Shown here piece by piece: positions 8,679-16,487 of a stretch of 39,751 bases of DNA. Numbering within the stretch: the stretch's first letter is position 1; each line of letters starts with the position of its first letter. Location: NCBI GenBank assembly GCA_014803505.1, contig JAAVBM010000108.1, forward strand, positions 1 through 39,751, in the 5' to 3' direction. The position numbers and the translations under genes were made by a program. The DNA is from a bacterium (GTDB lineage: Bacteria; Cyanobacteriota; Vampirovibrionia; Gastranaerophilales; Gastranaerophilaceae). The notes below the pieces were generated by a model that had not been told where the DNA came from, made no database searches, and worked only from the letters and a program-made list of their open reading frames with translations.

Positions 8679-10802
8679 TTATCTTAAACTTTCAGGAACA
8701 GCCATAGGAATTGGAGCTGTACTTGGTTTTGAAGGAACCGGAGCGGCAGGAGTTTTTGGCTTTTCGGCATCCTTATTTTCAGCAGGAACAGGTTCAGAAA
8801 CAGATTCTGCAGGAACAGCACTATCTTCCTGAACTTGTTTTCCATCATTTTCAGGGTTTTCATCATCACCAATAATTTTTGCTTCATTTCCACTATAATT
8901 AGCCAACTCAACTGGAGGATAATCAAAATCCTTATCTCCCATATCTCTTGTTGCAACAATCATAACATCATGCCAAATTTTGGCAGGAACAGTACCACCT
9001 GTAAGTCCGCCCATCTTTCTATTATCGTCATTACCAACCCAAACACCAGTTACAATATCTGGAGTGTAACCTACAAAATAAGCATCTTTATAATCATCAG
9101 TTGTACCAGTTTTTCCTGCAGCAGGCTTACCAATATCAGCAGCACGACCTGTGCCTGATTTAATAACAGTTTTCATCATTGCAGTCATTTCAGCCGCAGT
9201 TTTCAAACTTAATTGATGTGAAGATTTAGTTTTAGGAGCTCTATACAAAACGCGTCCCAACGGATCTTCAATTCTTTCAATTGCATAAGGTTGAACAACA
9301 TAGCCACCATTGGCAAATGCGCCATATGCTCGAACAAACTCAAACAATTTTACACCATTTGAGCCCAATGAAATTGTATAATCATATTCTAAAGGAGTAG
9401 TTATACCCAAAACTCTGGCAATCTGTATAACTGAACGAATACCAACTTCTTGAATCATTCTAGCTGCACAAACATTCGAAGACACCATAAGAGCTTTATA
9501 TACAGGAATTCTGCCTCTATATTTATGTCCATAGTTATGAGGTGACCATTTTGCAATAGTTAACGGACTATCATCAACTATATCATTAGGAGAAATACCT
9601 TTCTCCATAGCAGCAGCATATACAAAAGGTTTAAATGAAGATCCAGGAGGTCTTATAGCTTGAGTAACCCTGTCATATTGGCTTTCTCCATAATTTTTAC
9701 CACCTGCATATACCAAGATTCTACCATCAATAGGACTAAATGAGAAAACAGCAGCTTGCTGAGATTTACCATTCAATCCCCAAGCTTTCATGTTTTTCAA
9801 AATTGCTTCATTTGCAGCTACTTGAGCTTTTGAATCCAAAGTTGTAACAACTTTATAACCACCATGAATGATATCAGTTTCAGTAAAGCCAAGTTTTTCA
9901 AGTTCTCTCAAAACATAGTCACTAAAATATGGAGCTTTATTTGTTGTATAAATTTGTGGAACAGAACTCAAACAAATTTCAGCCTCAACAGCTTTGTCAT
10001 ATTCTTCTCGGGTAATATATTTCATTGTCAGCATTCTTTTCAGAACCTGATTACGTCTTTGTTTTGCAAGCTCAATATTATTATAAGGACTATAAACAGA
10101 TGGCGCCTGAGGAAGTCCTGCAATCAATGCTAATTCAGGTAAAGTAAGTTGATTTAGCTTTTTATTAAAATATATTTGTGCAGCTGCAGAAACACCATAC
10201 GCACCGGAACCTAAATAAACATTATTTAAATACATTTCTAAAATCTGATCTTTAGAAATAGTTTTTTCTATACGTGCAGAAACTTCAAGTTCTTTAATCT
10301 TTCTTGTAATAGTTCTTTCATTAGACAAGAAGAGAATTCTTGCTAACTGTTGAGTAAGAGTACTTGCACCTTGGACTGCGCGACGAGCAATCACATTTTG
10401 AATAGACGATCTAAGAATACCAAAGATATCGTATCCTCTATGATGGTAGAAATTTTTATCTTCTGTTGCAATAAGAGCTTTTTTCAATTCATCTGGAACA
10501 TCTTTTAATTCAACTTTATTATAAGTATAAGCAGTGAAAGTTTTAATAACTTCACCATCTTCAGAATAGAATTTTGTAACAATATTAGGTTTAAAGTCTT
10601 CTAAATTTTCTATAGGAGGAAGTGAAGACAAATATAAATTAAGAGCAACAAAACCTGCAAGCATTAGAGCTACAGAAATAATAACAAACATTTTCAAATT
10701 ATAAAAGAATCCATTAGGTTTCTTTCTACTTCTGGCGATATTTTCTCTAGCAATATCTTTAGCAGCTCTTTGTTTTTTATATCTTTCATATGAACTTGAC
10801 AT
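8679..10802 (-). CDS. mrcA: Penicillin-binding protein 1A (bifunctional)
   Basis: This class A PBP polymerises glycan strands and cross-links peptides at the outer face of the inner membrane. Its 707 residues comprise a basic cytoplasmic tail, a membrane segment at about 36-58, and a GT51 glycosyltransferase with catalytic E114 in EDKNFYHHRG and QGASTLTQQ at 144-152. The transpeptidase has S388-x2-K391 in GSSFKPF, then a SSN motif and KTGTT. The final 65 residues are a Pro/Ala/Glu-rich low-complexity tail. The ribosome site GGGAG is about 7 nt before the ATG. The promoter lies immediately beside the repeat element at 10859. Confidence 0.96.
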   Translation of the reverse strand: MSSSYERYKKQRAAKDIARENIARSRKKPNGFFYNLKMFVIISVALMLAGFVALNLYLSSLPPIENLEDFKPNIVTKFYSEDGEVIKTFTAYTYNKVELKDVPDELKKALIATEDKNFYHHRGYDIFGILRSSIQNVIARRAVQGASTLTQQLARILFLSNERTITRKIKELEVSARIEKTISKDQILEMYLNNVYLGSGAYGVSAAAQIYFNKKLNQLTLPELALIAGLPQAPSVYSPYNNIELAKQRRNQVLKRMLTMKYITREEYDKAVEAEICLSSVPQIYTTNKAPYFSDYVLRELEKLGFTETDIIHGGYKVVTTLDSKAQVAANEAILKNMKAWGLNGKSQQAAVFSFSPIDGRILVYAGGKNYGESQYDRVTQAIRPPGSSFKPFVYAAAMEKGISPNDIVDDSPLTIAKWSPHNYGHKYRGRIPVYKALMVSSNVCAARMIQEVGIRSVIQIARVLGITTPLEYDYTISLGSNGVKLFEFVRAYGAFANGGYVVQPYAIERIEDPLGRVLYRAPKTKSSHQLSLKTAAEMTAMMKTVIKSGTGRAADIGKPAAGKTGTTDDYKDAYFVGYTPDIVTGVWVGNDDNRKMGGLTGGTVPAKIWHDVMIVATRDMGDKDFDYPPVELANYSGNEAKIIGDDENPENDGKQVQEDSAVPAESVSEPVPAENKDAEKPKTPAAPVPSKPSTAPIPMAVPESLR

Positions 10803-10827
10803 GACACTCTCCCTATATAGCGATTAT

Positions 10828-10854
10828 ATTATACCACTTAAATAAATATATCAA
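10828..10854 (-). promoter_or_regulatory. Promoter of the PBP1A gene
   Basis: Reading leftward there is a TTGATA -35 box (10849-10854), a 15-nt spacer, and TATAAT (10828-10833) preceded by TGG, an extended -10. The -35 box ends only 4 nt from the terminal repeat of the element at 10859-11123. Confidence 0.6.
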
Positions 10855-10858
10855 GTTA

Positions 10859-11123
10859 TTACATAAATAATATTATTTGCACCAGCAAATCCAAGGAAGG
10901 TTTGGAAACGTAGTTTCTGATAACTCGTATCATTTGGTCTGCATTTTTCTTTTTCTCTTTTACTCGCAATAAAATGTCATGCTGAACTTGATTCAGCATC
11001 TATTAGTTTTATTGACATTGATAGATTCCGGAGCAAGTCCGGAATGACTAATTATTTGGGTTCAGCCCCAGAATTCCCTTTTAAATATCGATTAGATATT
11101 TACCCCTAATATTATTTATGTAA
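10859..11123. mobile_element. MITE-like element with 17-bp terminal inverted repeats
   Basis: This 265-bp non-coding element has TTACATAAATAATATTA at 10859-10875 and its exact complement at 11107-11123. Inside is a chain of hairpins: 10875-10890 (ATTTGC/GCAAAT), 10890-10906 (TCCAA/TTGGA), 10905-10917 (GAAAC/GTTTC), 10918-10932 (TGATA/TATCA), 10979-10999 (ATGCTGAA/TTCAGCAT) and 11025-11045 (ATTCCGGA/TCCGGAAT). The end at 11081-11124 matches 39444-39487 in inverted orientation at 41 of 44 positions. There is no open frame and no clear target duplication. It fills the gene-free gap 10803-11197. Confidence 0.75.
10976..11048. repeat. Head-to-head pair of palindromic repeat units
   Basis: Two related units of about 28 nt face each other. 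One reads rightward from 10976 and the other leftward from 11048. Both start GTCAT, share ACTTG in the loop and end ATCTAT, but their stems differ (GCTGAA/TTCAGC versus TCCGG/CCGGA). This is the architecture of REP/BIME-type intergenic repeats, nested inside the larger element. Confidence 0.7.
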
Positions 11124-11197
11124 AAATCTTTACAAAGCCTTTTAATAAAAATATGTTCAAGTTATACTTATACGGTTGACAAGAATGGAGATGAAAA

Positions 11198-12571
11198 ATG
11201 TACAATGTAGCAATAATTGGTGCAGGCCCAGCTGGTATATTCGCAGCTCTGGAAATAATGAAATTAAAACCTGAATGGAAAGTAGTTTTAATTGAAAAAG
11301 GACAACGTATAGAAAGAAGAAAATGTCCAATTCGTGAAGGTTCACCTAAATGCGTAAACTGCAAAAGATGCGGTCTTCTATGCGGTTGGGGCGGAGCAGG
11401 AGCTTTCTCTGACGGGAAACTTACATTAACTCCTGATGTTGGAGGTCACCTGGTTGACTATATGACAAGAAAACAAGCTGAAGATCTGATCAAATACGCT
11501 GATGACTTATACCTTGACTATGGTGCAACTGAAGAAGTATTTGGTACTGATATGAAAGTGTTTGAAGAAATCGAACACCAAGCAGTATTGGCAGAACTTA
11601 AACTTGTACACTCTCCTGTCAGACACTTAGGTACAGAAAGAAGTTTAGACGTATTAAAGAATATGCAGGATTACCTTGATGAAAGAATTACAATCCTAAA
11701 CAACGTTTCAGCTAAATCTTTAATCGTAGAATGCGAACAAGTTAAAGGTATTGAACTTGATAACGGAGATATAATCTCTGCAGAATACACAATTATTGCT
11801 CCTGGTAGAGAAGGTGCAGATTGGTTAACTCAAGAATTCGCAAAACATAAAATCGGTATGGTAAACAACGCCGTTGACGTAGGTGTGCGTGTAGAACTTC
11901 CAGCTCCTGTTTTTGAACCATTAACTTCTAAATTATATGAATCAAAATTAATCTATCATTCTCCAACTTTTGGCGACGAAGTTAGAACATTCTGTATGAA
12001 TCCAAATGGAGAAGTAGTTCAAGAAAATTACAGCGGAATCGCAACTGTTAACGGACACAGCTATGCTAATTACAAAACTCCTAACACTAACTTTGCCTTG
12101 CTTGTAAGTGAAAAATTCACAGAACCGTTCAAAGAACCAATCCAATATGGTCAACATATTGCAAGACTTGCTAATATGCTTGGCGGCGGGATTTTGGTTC
12201 AAAGATTTGGAGATTTGTTGGAAGGAAGACGTTCTACTCCAGAAAGAATTAAGTCAAGCATCATAACTCCAACTCTATCTTGTGCAACCCCTGGAGACTT
12301 AAGCCTTGTTATTCCTTACAGACAAATGACAAGTATCATTGAAATGATTCAAGCTCTTGATAAAATTGCTCCTGGAACAGCGTCAAGATACACATTGTTA
12401 TATGGTATCGAAGTTAAATTCTACTCAGCAAGAGTTAAATTAACAAATGAACTAGAAACAGAAGGAGTTAAAAACTTATTCACTATCGGTGATGGTGCTG
12501 GTGTAACAAGAGGTTTACTACAAGCTTCAGCTTCCGGTGTTTACGTTGCCAGAACAATTTGTGAACGTTAA
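11198..12571 (+). CDS. FAD-dependent oxidoreductase, COG2509-like
   Basis: This is a 457-residue flavoprotein. Residues 3-35 carry the FAD-binding dinucleotide fold with IIGAGPAGIFAA and an acidic residue at the end of the second strand (LIEKG). A distinctive cysteine cluster follows (C43, C52, C55, C58, C62 in CVNCKRCGLLCGWGG), then AFSDGKLTLT. The C-terminal GDGAGVTRGLLQASASG closes the FAD site. This fits the family of uncharacterised FAD-dependent dehydrogenases, whose substrate is unknown. The cysteines could bind a metal or act in redox chemistry (inference). It is monocistronic and ends at a strong terminator. Confidence 0.85.
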   Translation: MYNVAIIGAGPAGIFAALEIMKLKPEWKVVLIEKGQRIERRKCPIREGSPKCVNCKRCGLLCGWGGAGAFSDGKLTLTPDVGGHLVDYMTRKQAEDLIKYADDLYLDYGATEEVFGTDMKVFEEIEHQAVLAELKLVHSPVRHLGTERSLDVLKNMQDYLDERITILNNVSAKSLIVECEQVKGIELDNGDIISAEYTIIAPGREGADWLTQEFAKHKIGMVNNAVDVGVRVELPAPVFEPLTSKLYESKLIYHSPTFGDEVRTFCMNPNGEVVQENYSGIATVNGHSYANYKTPNTNFALLVSEKFTEPFKEPIQYGQHIARLANMLGGGILVQRFGDLLEGRRSTPERIKSSIITPTLSCATPGDLSLVIPYRQMTSIIEMIQALDKIAPGTASRYTLLYGIEVKFYSARVKLTNELETEGVKNLFTIGDGAGVTRGLLQASASGVYVARTICER

Positions 12572-12586
12572 TAAACAAAATATAAC

Positions 12587-12625
12587 AATACTAAAAAAGA
12601 GGCTTAAAGCCTCTTTTTTAGTATT
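12587..12625. terminator. Bidirectional intrinsic terminator
   Basis: A perfect 39-bp palindrome centred at 12606 contains AAAAAAGAGGCTT and its complement. This gives a GC-containing stem with a T-run on both strands. It serves the FAD gene rightward and the ATP-grasp gene leftward. Confidence 0.9.
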
Positions 12626-12631
12626 TAAAAA

Positions 12632-13603
12632 TTATAAAGATAAAGGTTCACGTTCTCTAACCTTCGATAAAATAAAATCTGTTACATCATTTTCAATATG
12701 GCATCCAAAATGATTATTAATTTCTCGAATAAAATAACACGGACTGGTTACATTAACTTCGATAATTTTACCATCAATAACATCCAAACCTGCCATAAAA
12801 ATTCCCATAGAATTAAGCTTTTGAGCTACAGTCTTAAACATTTCTTTTTCAGAATCTGACAAGACAGCTTTTTTAATATTAGAATCCTTATGTTCGCAGA
12901 ATTTAAAGTCATCATTACTAGGAACTTTTTGAATACAGTATGGTAAAACATCTTCACCAAGTATAAGAACGCGCTTATCTCCGTAAACTGCTTTCGGAAT
13001 GTATTTTTGAACCATAATCAATTGTTTTCCGTTATTCGTCATAGAATTTATAATAACAGCAGTGTTTTTATCTCCGTGCTTAAGATACATAACTCCGCCG
13101 CCAAAACATAGATTCAATGGTTTTAAAATTATTTCTTCATTTTTTTCTAAGAATTCAATAATATCTTCTTTTGATGAAGTAACAATATTTTCAGGCATCA
13201 AATCATTAAACAATACGGCATGAAGTTTTTCATTAAAATTACGAACTTGTGCCGTATCGTTCATGATAAAAGTCTTATTCCTGTCAACAAAATCGAAAAT
13301 ATAAGTCGCATTTATATAATCAAGATCAACAGGAGGATCAGGTCTAAACATTACAAGGTCAAAATCTTCAATGGCATATTCAGTCAAACTGTCTTTGTCA
13401 TAGAATATATTTTCATCTTTAATATAAGACCTGTAACAAGATGCGAAAGCTTTTGCTGATTTGAGCTTCAACATATCGATTGTAGTAATGGCAACTTCAC
13501 AGTTTCTTTGCAATAAGCTTTTAATTAACCAAAAATTAGTTACCAGATCATTAAATTCGAAATACTTTAACTCAATACGATCAATAACAAATAAAACTTT
13601 CAT
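12632..13603 (-). CDS. Glutathione-synthetase-like ATP-grasp enzyme
   Basis: This 323-residue protein matches prokaryotic GshB along its length: FRPDPPVDLDYINATYIFD, then NEKLH, ILKPLNLCFGGGV (ATP-grasp lid and Lys), VQKYIPKAVYGDKRVLIL, and GLDVIDGKIIEVNVTSP with metal and phosphate ligands. GshB adds glycine to gamma-glutamylcysteine with ATP. The GshB stretch that normally contains a glycine pair before the last catalytic block is degenerate here (EHKDSNIKKAVLSD), and no gshA is nearby. A different carboxylate-amine ligase activity is therefore possible. The ribosome site AGAGG precedes the ATG. Confidence 0.75.
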   Translation of the reverse strand: MKVLFVIDRIELKYFEFNDLVTNFWLIKSLLQRNCEVAITTIDMLKLKSAKAFASCYRSYIKDENIFYDKDSLTEYAIEDFDLVMFRPDPPVDLDYINATYIFDFVDRNKTFIMNDTAQVRNFNEKLHAVLFNDLMPENIVTSSKEDIIEFLEKNEEIILKPLNLCFGGGVMYLKHGDKNTAVIINSMTNNGKQLIMVQKYIPKAVYGDKRVLILGEDVLPYCIQKVPSNDDFKFCEHKDSNIKKAVLSDSEKEMFKTVAQKLNSMGIFMAGLDVIDGKIIEVNVTSPCYFIREINNHFGCHIENDVTDFILSKVREREPLSL

Positions 13604-13625
13604 AACACCTCTTTACTTTAAACTA

Positions 13626-14294
13626 TTATTGTTTAATTTCAGCAGGATTTAGAATTTGACAAGCAGTATTGCCGTAAGCAATAAGTTTTGCAAATCTTTC
13701 CAAATCAGCTTGAATTTCAGGATAAGTTCCGTAATGCATAGGAATTACAGTTCTTACACCTAACCATTTAGCAGCCATAGCTGCATGTTCAACATCCATT
13801 GTATAATTACCACCAATAGGTAAAAGTGCAATTTGTGGAGCATACAATTCTTTAATAGTCTTCATTTCGCCTGTTAAACAAGTATCTCCGGCATGATAGA
13901 TTCTTACGCCGTCAACATCAAATAAAATACTTGCAGCATTGCCACCGTATCTTCCATCAGGTAATGAACTTGAATGGAAAGCAGGTAAAAATACAGCTCT
14001 ACCCCAAGAATAGTTAATCCAAGCGCCAAGACCAACAGGTTTAGTTTTTGCCCCTTGTTCTTTACAATATTCAGCAAGCTCAGGAATTGCAGTAATTTCA
14101 ACATCTTTTTCTTTCGCAATTTCAATTGCCTCACCTAAATGATCACCATGAGCATGTGTAACCAAAATATCAGTTATAGGTCTTTCATGCCAGTCATATT
14201 TTTCATTAACAGACACTAACGGATCAATTAAAACCGCTTTATCATCATGTGTAATTTCAAATGCACTGTGTCCAATATACTTTAAATCTACCAT
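13626..14294 (-). CDS. UPF0173 metallo-beta-lactamase-fold hydrolase
   Basis: This 222-residue cytoplasmic protein has the metallo-beta-lactamase metal site THAHGDHLGEA (H47, H49, D51, H52), then HAGDTCLT and the C-terminal MHYGTYPE. The block LLPIGGNYTMDVEHAA is typical of the UPF0173 family. The physiological substrate of the family is not established. A strong AGGAGAGAGG site precedes the ATG. It lies 22 bp upstream of the ATP-grasp gene on the same strand, so the two are likely one operon. Confidence 0.88.
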   Translation of the reverse strand: MVDLKYIGHSAFEITHDDKAVLIDPLVSVNEKYDWHERPITDILVTHAHGDHLGEAIEIAKEKDVEITAIPELAEYCKEQGAKTKPVGLGAWINYSWGRAVFLPAFHSSSLPDGRYGGNAASILFDVDGVRIYHAGDTCLTGEMKTIKELYAPQIALLPIGGNYTMDVEHAAMAAKWLGVRTVIPMHYGTYPEIQADLERFAKLIAYGNTACQILNPAEIKQ

Positions 14295-14355
14295 AATAAA
14301 CTTACCTCTCTCCTTTCACATACCTTTACAACTATTTTAATTTATCACGTTTCAG

Positions 14356-14369
14356 TATAAAATACAAAT
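14356..14369 (+). promoter_or_regulatory. -10 box directly before ribD (leaderless candidate)
   Basis: TATAAA (14356-14361) is separated from the ribD ATG at 14370 by 8 nt with no ribosome site. Transcription would begin at or next to the start codon. The -35 match is weak. Confidence 0.45.
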
Positions 14370-15416
14370 ATGAAACAATACATTACATATATGAACAAGT
14401 GCATAGAATTAGCCAAACAGGCTTATGGGCAAACATCCCCAAATCCATTAGTCGGTTGTGTAATATTAAATAATTCTGGAGAAATAATCTCTACAGGCTA
14501 TCACAAGAAATATGGTGAAAATCACGCAGAACGTGATGCTTTATTAAAACTGGATAATGCAAAAAATTGTACCCTAGTTGTAAATTTAGAACCTTGTTCA
14601 CATTTTGGAAAAACTCCACCTTGCACAGACTTAATAATAGAAAAAGGAATTAAAACAGTCGTATATGGAATGCAAGATCCAAACCCTATCGTTGGCGGAA
14701 ATGGGCTTAAAAAACTTAAAGATGCAGGAATAAACGTAATTGGTCCTGTATTGGAAAATGAATGCAAAAAACTAAACGAAACATTTATAAAAAATCATAC
14801 AAAAAAACAAACTTTTATAGCAATCAAAACCGCAACAACTATAGACGGAAAAATCGCAGCCTACACAGGAGATTCAAAATGGATAACTTCTGAGAAAGCA
14901 AGAAATGAAGTCCGAAATATTCGAAAAATATATGACGCTATCCTAACTTCATCCGCAACAGTTCTAGCAGACAATCCAACAATGGAACATAAAAGAAAAA
15001 TAATTTTGGATAGAACCTTAAAAACAGATACTAAAGCAACAATATATAATCAAGGAGAAATTTACATTTTTCACGATGAAAATATTAACGCTCCAGAAAC
15101 AACAAATAATAATATCAATTACATAAAAACGCCTGTAATAAATAACAAGTTAGATATAAAATTTATACTTAATAAACTTTTTGAACTAAAAATTATGAGC
15201 GTAATTGTAGAAGCAGGCGGAGAAATTAATGAAAGTATTCTTCCGTTTGCTGATAAAATTTACCATTTCATAGCACCAAAAATCCTTGGTGACAATTCTG
15301 GAAAATCCTGCTTTTATGGTGCAACAAAAGATAAAATATCCGATTGTACAAACTTAAAATTTGAAGATTTTCAAGTTTTTGAACCGGATATTCTAATTAC
15401 CTATTCTGCACTATAA
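14370..15416 (+). CDS. ribD: Riboflavin biosynthesis deaminase/reductase
   Basis: This bifunctional cytoplasmic enzyme deaminates the pyrimidine product of GTP cyclohydrolase II and then reduces its ribosyl side chain. It is 348 residues long. The deaminase zinc site is H52-A-E54 with C76 and C85 in PCSHFGKTPPC. The C-terminal reductase domain (about 148-348) includes TTIDGKIA and VEAGGEINESIL. It stands alone, with no ribE, ribBA or ribH beside it and no FMN riboswitch visible upstream. Its end overlaps the convergent gene by 6 bp. No Shine-Dalgarno sequence is present. Confidence 0.95.
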   Translation: MKQYITYMNKCIELAKQAYGQTSPNPLVGCVILNNSGEIISTGYHKKYGENHAERDALLKLDNAKNCTLVVNLEPCSHFGKTPPCTDLIIEKGIKTVVYGMQDPNPIVGGNGLKKLKDAGINVIGPVLENECKKLNETFIKNHTKKQTFIAIKTATTIDGKIAAYTGDSKWITSEKARNEVRNIRKIYDAILTSSATVLADNPTMEHKRKIILDRTLKTDTKATIYNQGEIYIFHDENINAPETTNNNINYIKTPVINNKLDIKFILNKLFELKIMSVIVEAGGEINESILPFADKIYHFIAPKILGDNSGKSCFYGATKDKISDCTNLKFEDFQVFEPDILITYSAL

Positions 15417-16403
15417 ATTTTCAATAATTTTTGCAGTAAAATCTGTTGTAGATAAGTTTCCACCTAAATCCTGAGTTTTGAAACCTTCAGCCAAAGTTTT
15501 AAATAAAGCTTTTTCTATTTTTTCAGCATAAGCAACTTCACCAATATATTTCAGCATCTCAATAGCAGACATTAAAAGGGCCGTCGGATTAGCTTTATTT
15601 TGTCCTTTTATATCAGGCGCTGAGCCATGAACCGGTTCAAAAACAGCACAATCAAGCCCGATATTTGCCCCTTGAGCCACTCCGAGCCCACCAATCAAAC
15701 CTGCCGTCAAATCTGAAACAATATCTCCGTATAAATTCGGCAATACAAGAACATCAAATCTGGTTGGATCTTGAACTAATTGCATACAAAGATTATCAAC
15801 AAGAATTTCACGAGCGTTAATCTGAGAATACTCTTTCGCAACTTCTCTAAATACTTCTAAAAATAACCCATCTGAAAGCTTCATTATATTAGCCTTTGTA
15901 ACAACACAAACTTCATGCCTGTTATTCTTAATTGCATAGTCAAAAGCAAAACGACAAATTCTCTCAGAAGCCTTACGAGTAATAATTTTTATACTATGAG
16001 CCGTATCATTATCAATTTGTTCTTCAACTCCGGCATAAAGATCCTCAGTGTTTTCTCGAACAACAACCAAATCTACATTTTTAAATCTTGTTTCCACACC
16101 GGGCAAATTTTTACAAGGTCGCAAATTTGCATATAAATCGAGGTCTTTTCTAAGTTGCACATTAACAGAACGAAAACCTTTACCAATAGGCGTAGTAACA
16201 GGAGCTTTTAACGCAATTTTATTTTTCTTTATTGATTCCAAAACTCTATCAGGAAGAGGTACGCCCTCATTATCAATAACATCAGCGCCTGCAGTTTGAA
16301 TATCCCAATCAATTTTCAAACCACTAGCTTCAATTATTTTCACGACACTATCAGAAATTTCAGGTCCAATACCATCACCGTTAATTAACGTTATTGTTCT
16401 CAT
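15411..16403 (-). CDS. Isocitrate/isopropylmalate dehydrogenase family enzyme, probably NAD-dependent isocitrate dehydrogenase
   Basis: This is a decarboxylating beta-hydroxyacid dehydrogenase. From the ATG at 16403 it is 330 residues (MRTITLINGDGIGPEI). An in-frame ATG 15 nt further upstream overlaps the GGAGG ribosome site, so it is not used here as the start. Substrate-loop residues read VVRENTEDLYAGVE, which fits isocitrate or homoisocitrate enzymes and not isopropylmalate dehydrogenase. Metal and catalytic blocks are TKANIMKLSDGLF and LPNLYGDIVSDLTAGL. EPVHGSAPDIKGQNKANP is the nucleotide region. No other TCA-cycle gene is adjacent. The leader can fold over the ribosome site. Confidence 0.88.
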   Translation of the reverse strand: MRTITLINGDGIGPEISDSVVKIIEASGLKIDWDIQTAGADVIDNEGVPLPDRVLESIKKNKIALKAPVTTPIGKGFRSVNVQLRKDLDLYANLRPCKNLPGVETRFKNVDLVVVRENTEDLYAGVEEQIDNDTAHSIKIITRKASERICRFAFDYAIKNNRHEVCVVTKANIMKLSDGLFLEVFREVAKEYSQINAREILVDNLCMQLVQDPTRFDVLVLPNLYGDIVSDLTAGLIGGLGVAQGANIGLDCAVFEPVHGSAPDIKGQNKANPTALLMSAIEMLKYIGEVAYAEKIEKALFKTLAEGFKTQDLGGNLSTTDFTAKIIENL

Positions 16404-16411
16404 AATAAAAA

Positions 16412-16449
16412 CCTCCATTTAATAGTTTAATTATACTATAAAGTGGAGG
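16412..16449 (-). promoter_or_regulatory. Hairpin that could cover a Shine-Dalgarno site
   Basis: On the leftward RNA, CCTCCA (complement of 16444-16449) can pair with TGGAGG (complement of 16412-16417), the ribosome site of the dehydrogenase gene. TTTA and TAGT blocks extend the stem with single bulges. Part of the hairpin also resembles a -10 box, so it may not be fully transcribed from a local promoter. Confidence 0.4.
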
Positions 16450-16487
16450 GAAAAATTGTAGGGGAAAAATATATTTATAAATAATAT

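Noticed and set aside
8684-8959. Alternative leftward frame in the PBP1A tail
   Set aside because: It is a frame-shifted reading of the Pro/Ala-rich low-complexity C-terminus, and the resulting Leu/Gln-rich peptide has no support.
10859-11123. CRISPR array
   Set aside because: The hairpins differ from one another and there are no regularly spaced identical repeats and no cas genes.
10851-11131. Target-site duplication flanking the MITE-like element
   Set aside because: The bases outside the two terminal repeats (…AAGTTA and AAATCT…) do not form a convincing direct repeat.
14295-14369. FMN riboswitch before ribD
   Set aside because: Only 75 bp separate the divergent starts, and the -10 box is 8 nt from the ATG, leaving no room for an aptamer.
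16404-16418. Upstream ATG start for the isocitrate-dehydrogenase-family gene
   Set aside because: That ATG is part of the GGAGG ribosome site, which is well placed for the ATG at 16403.
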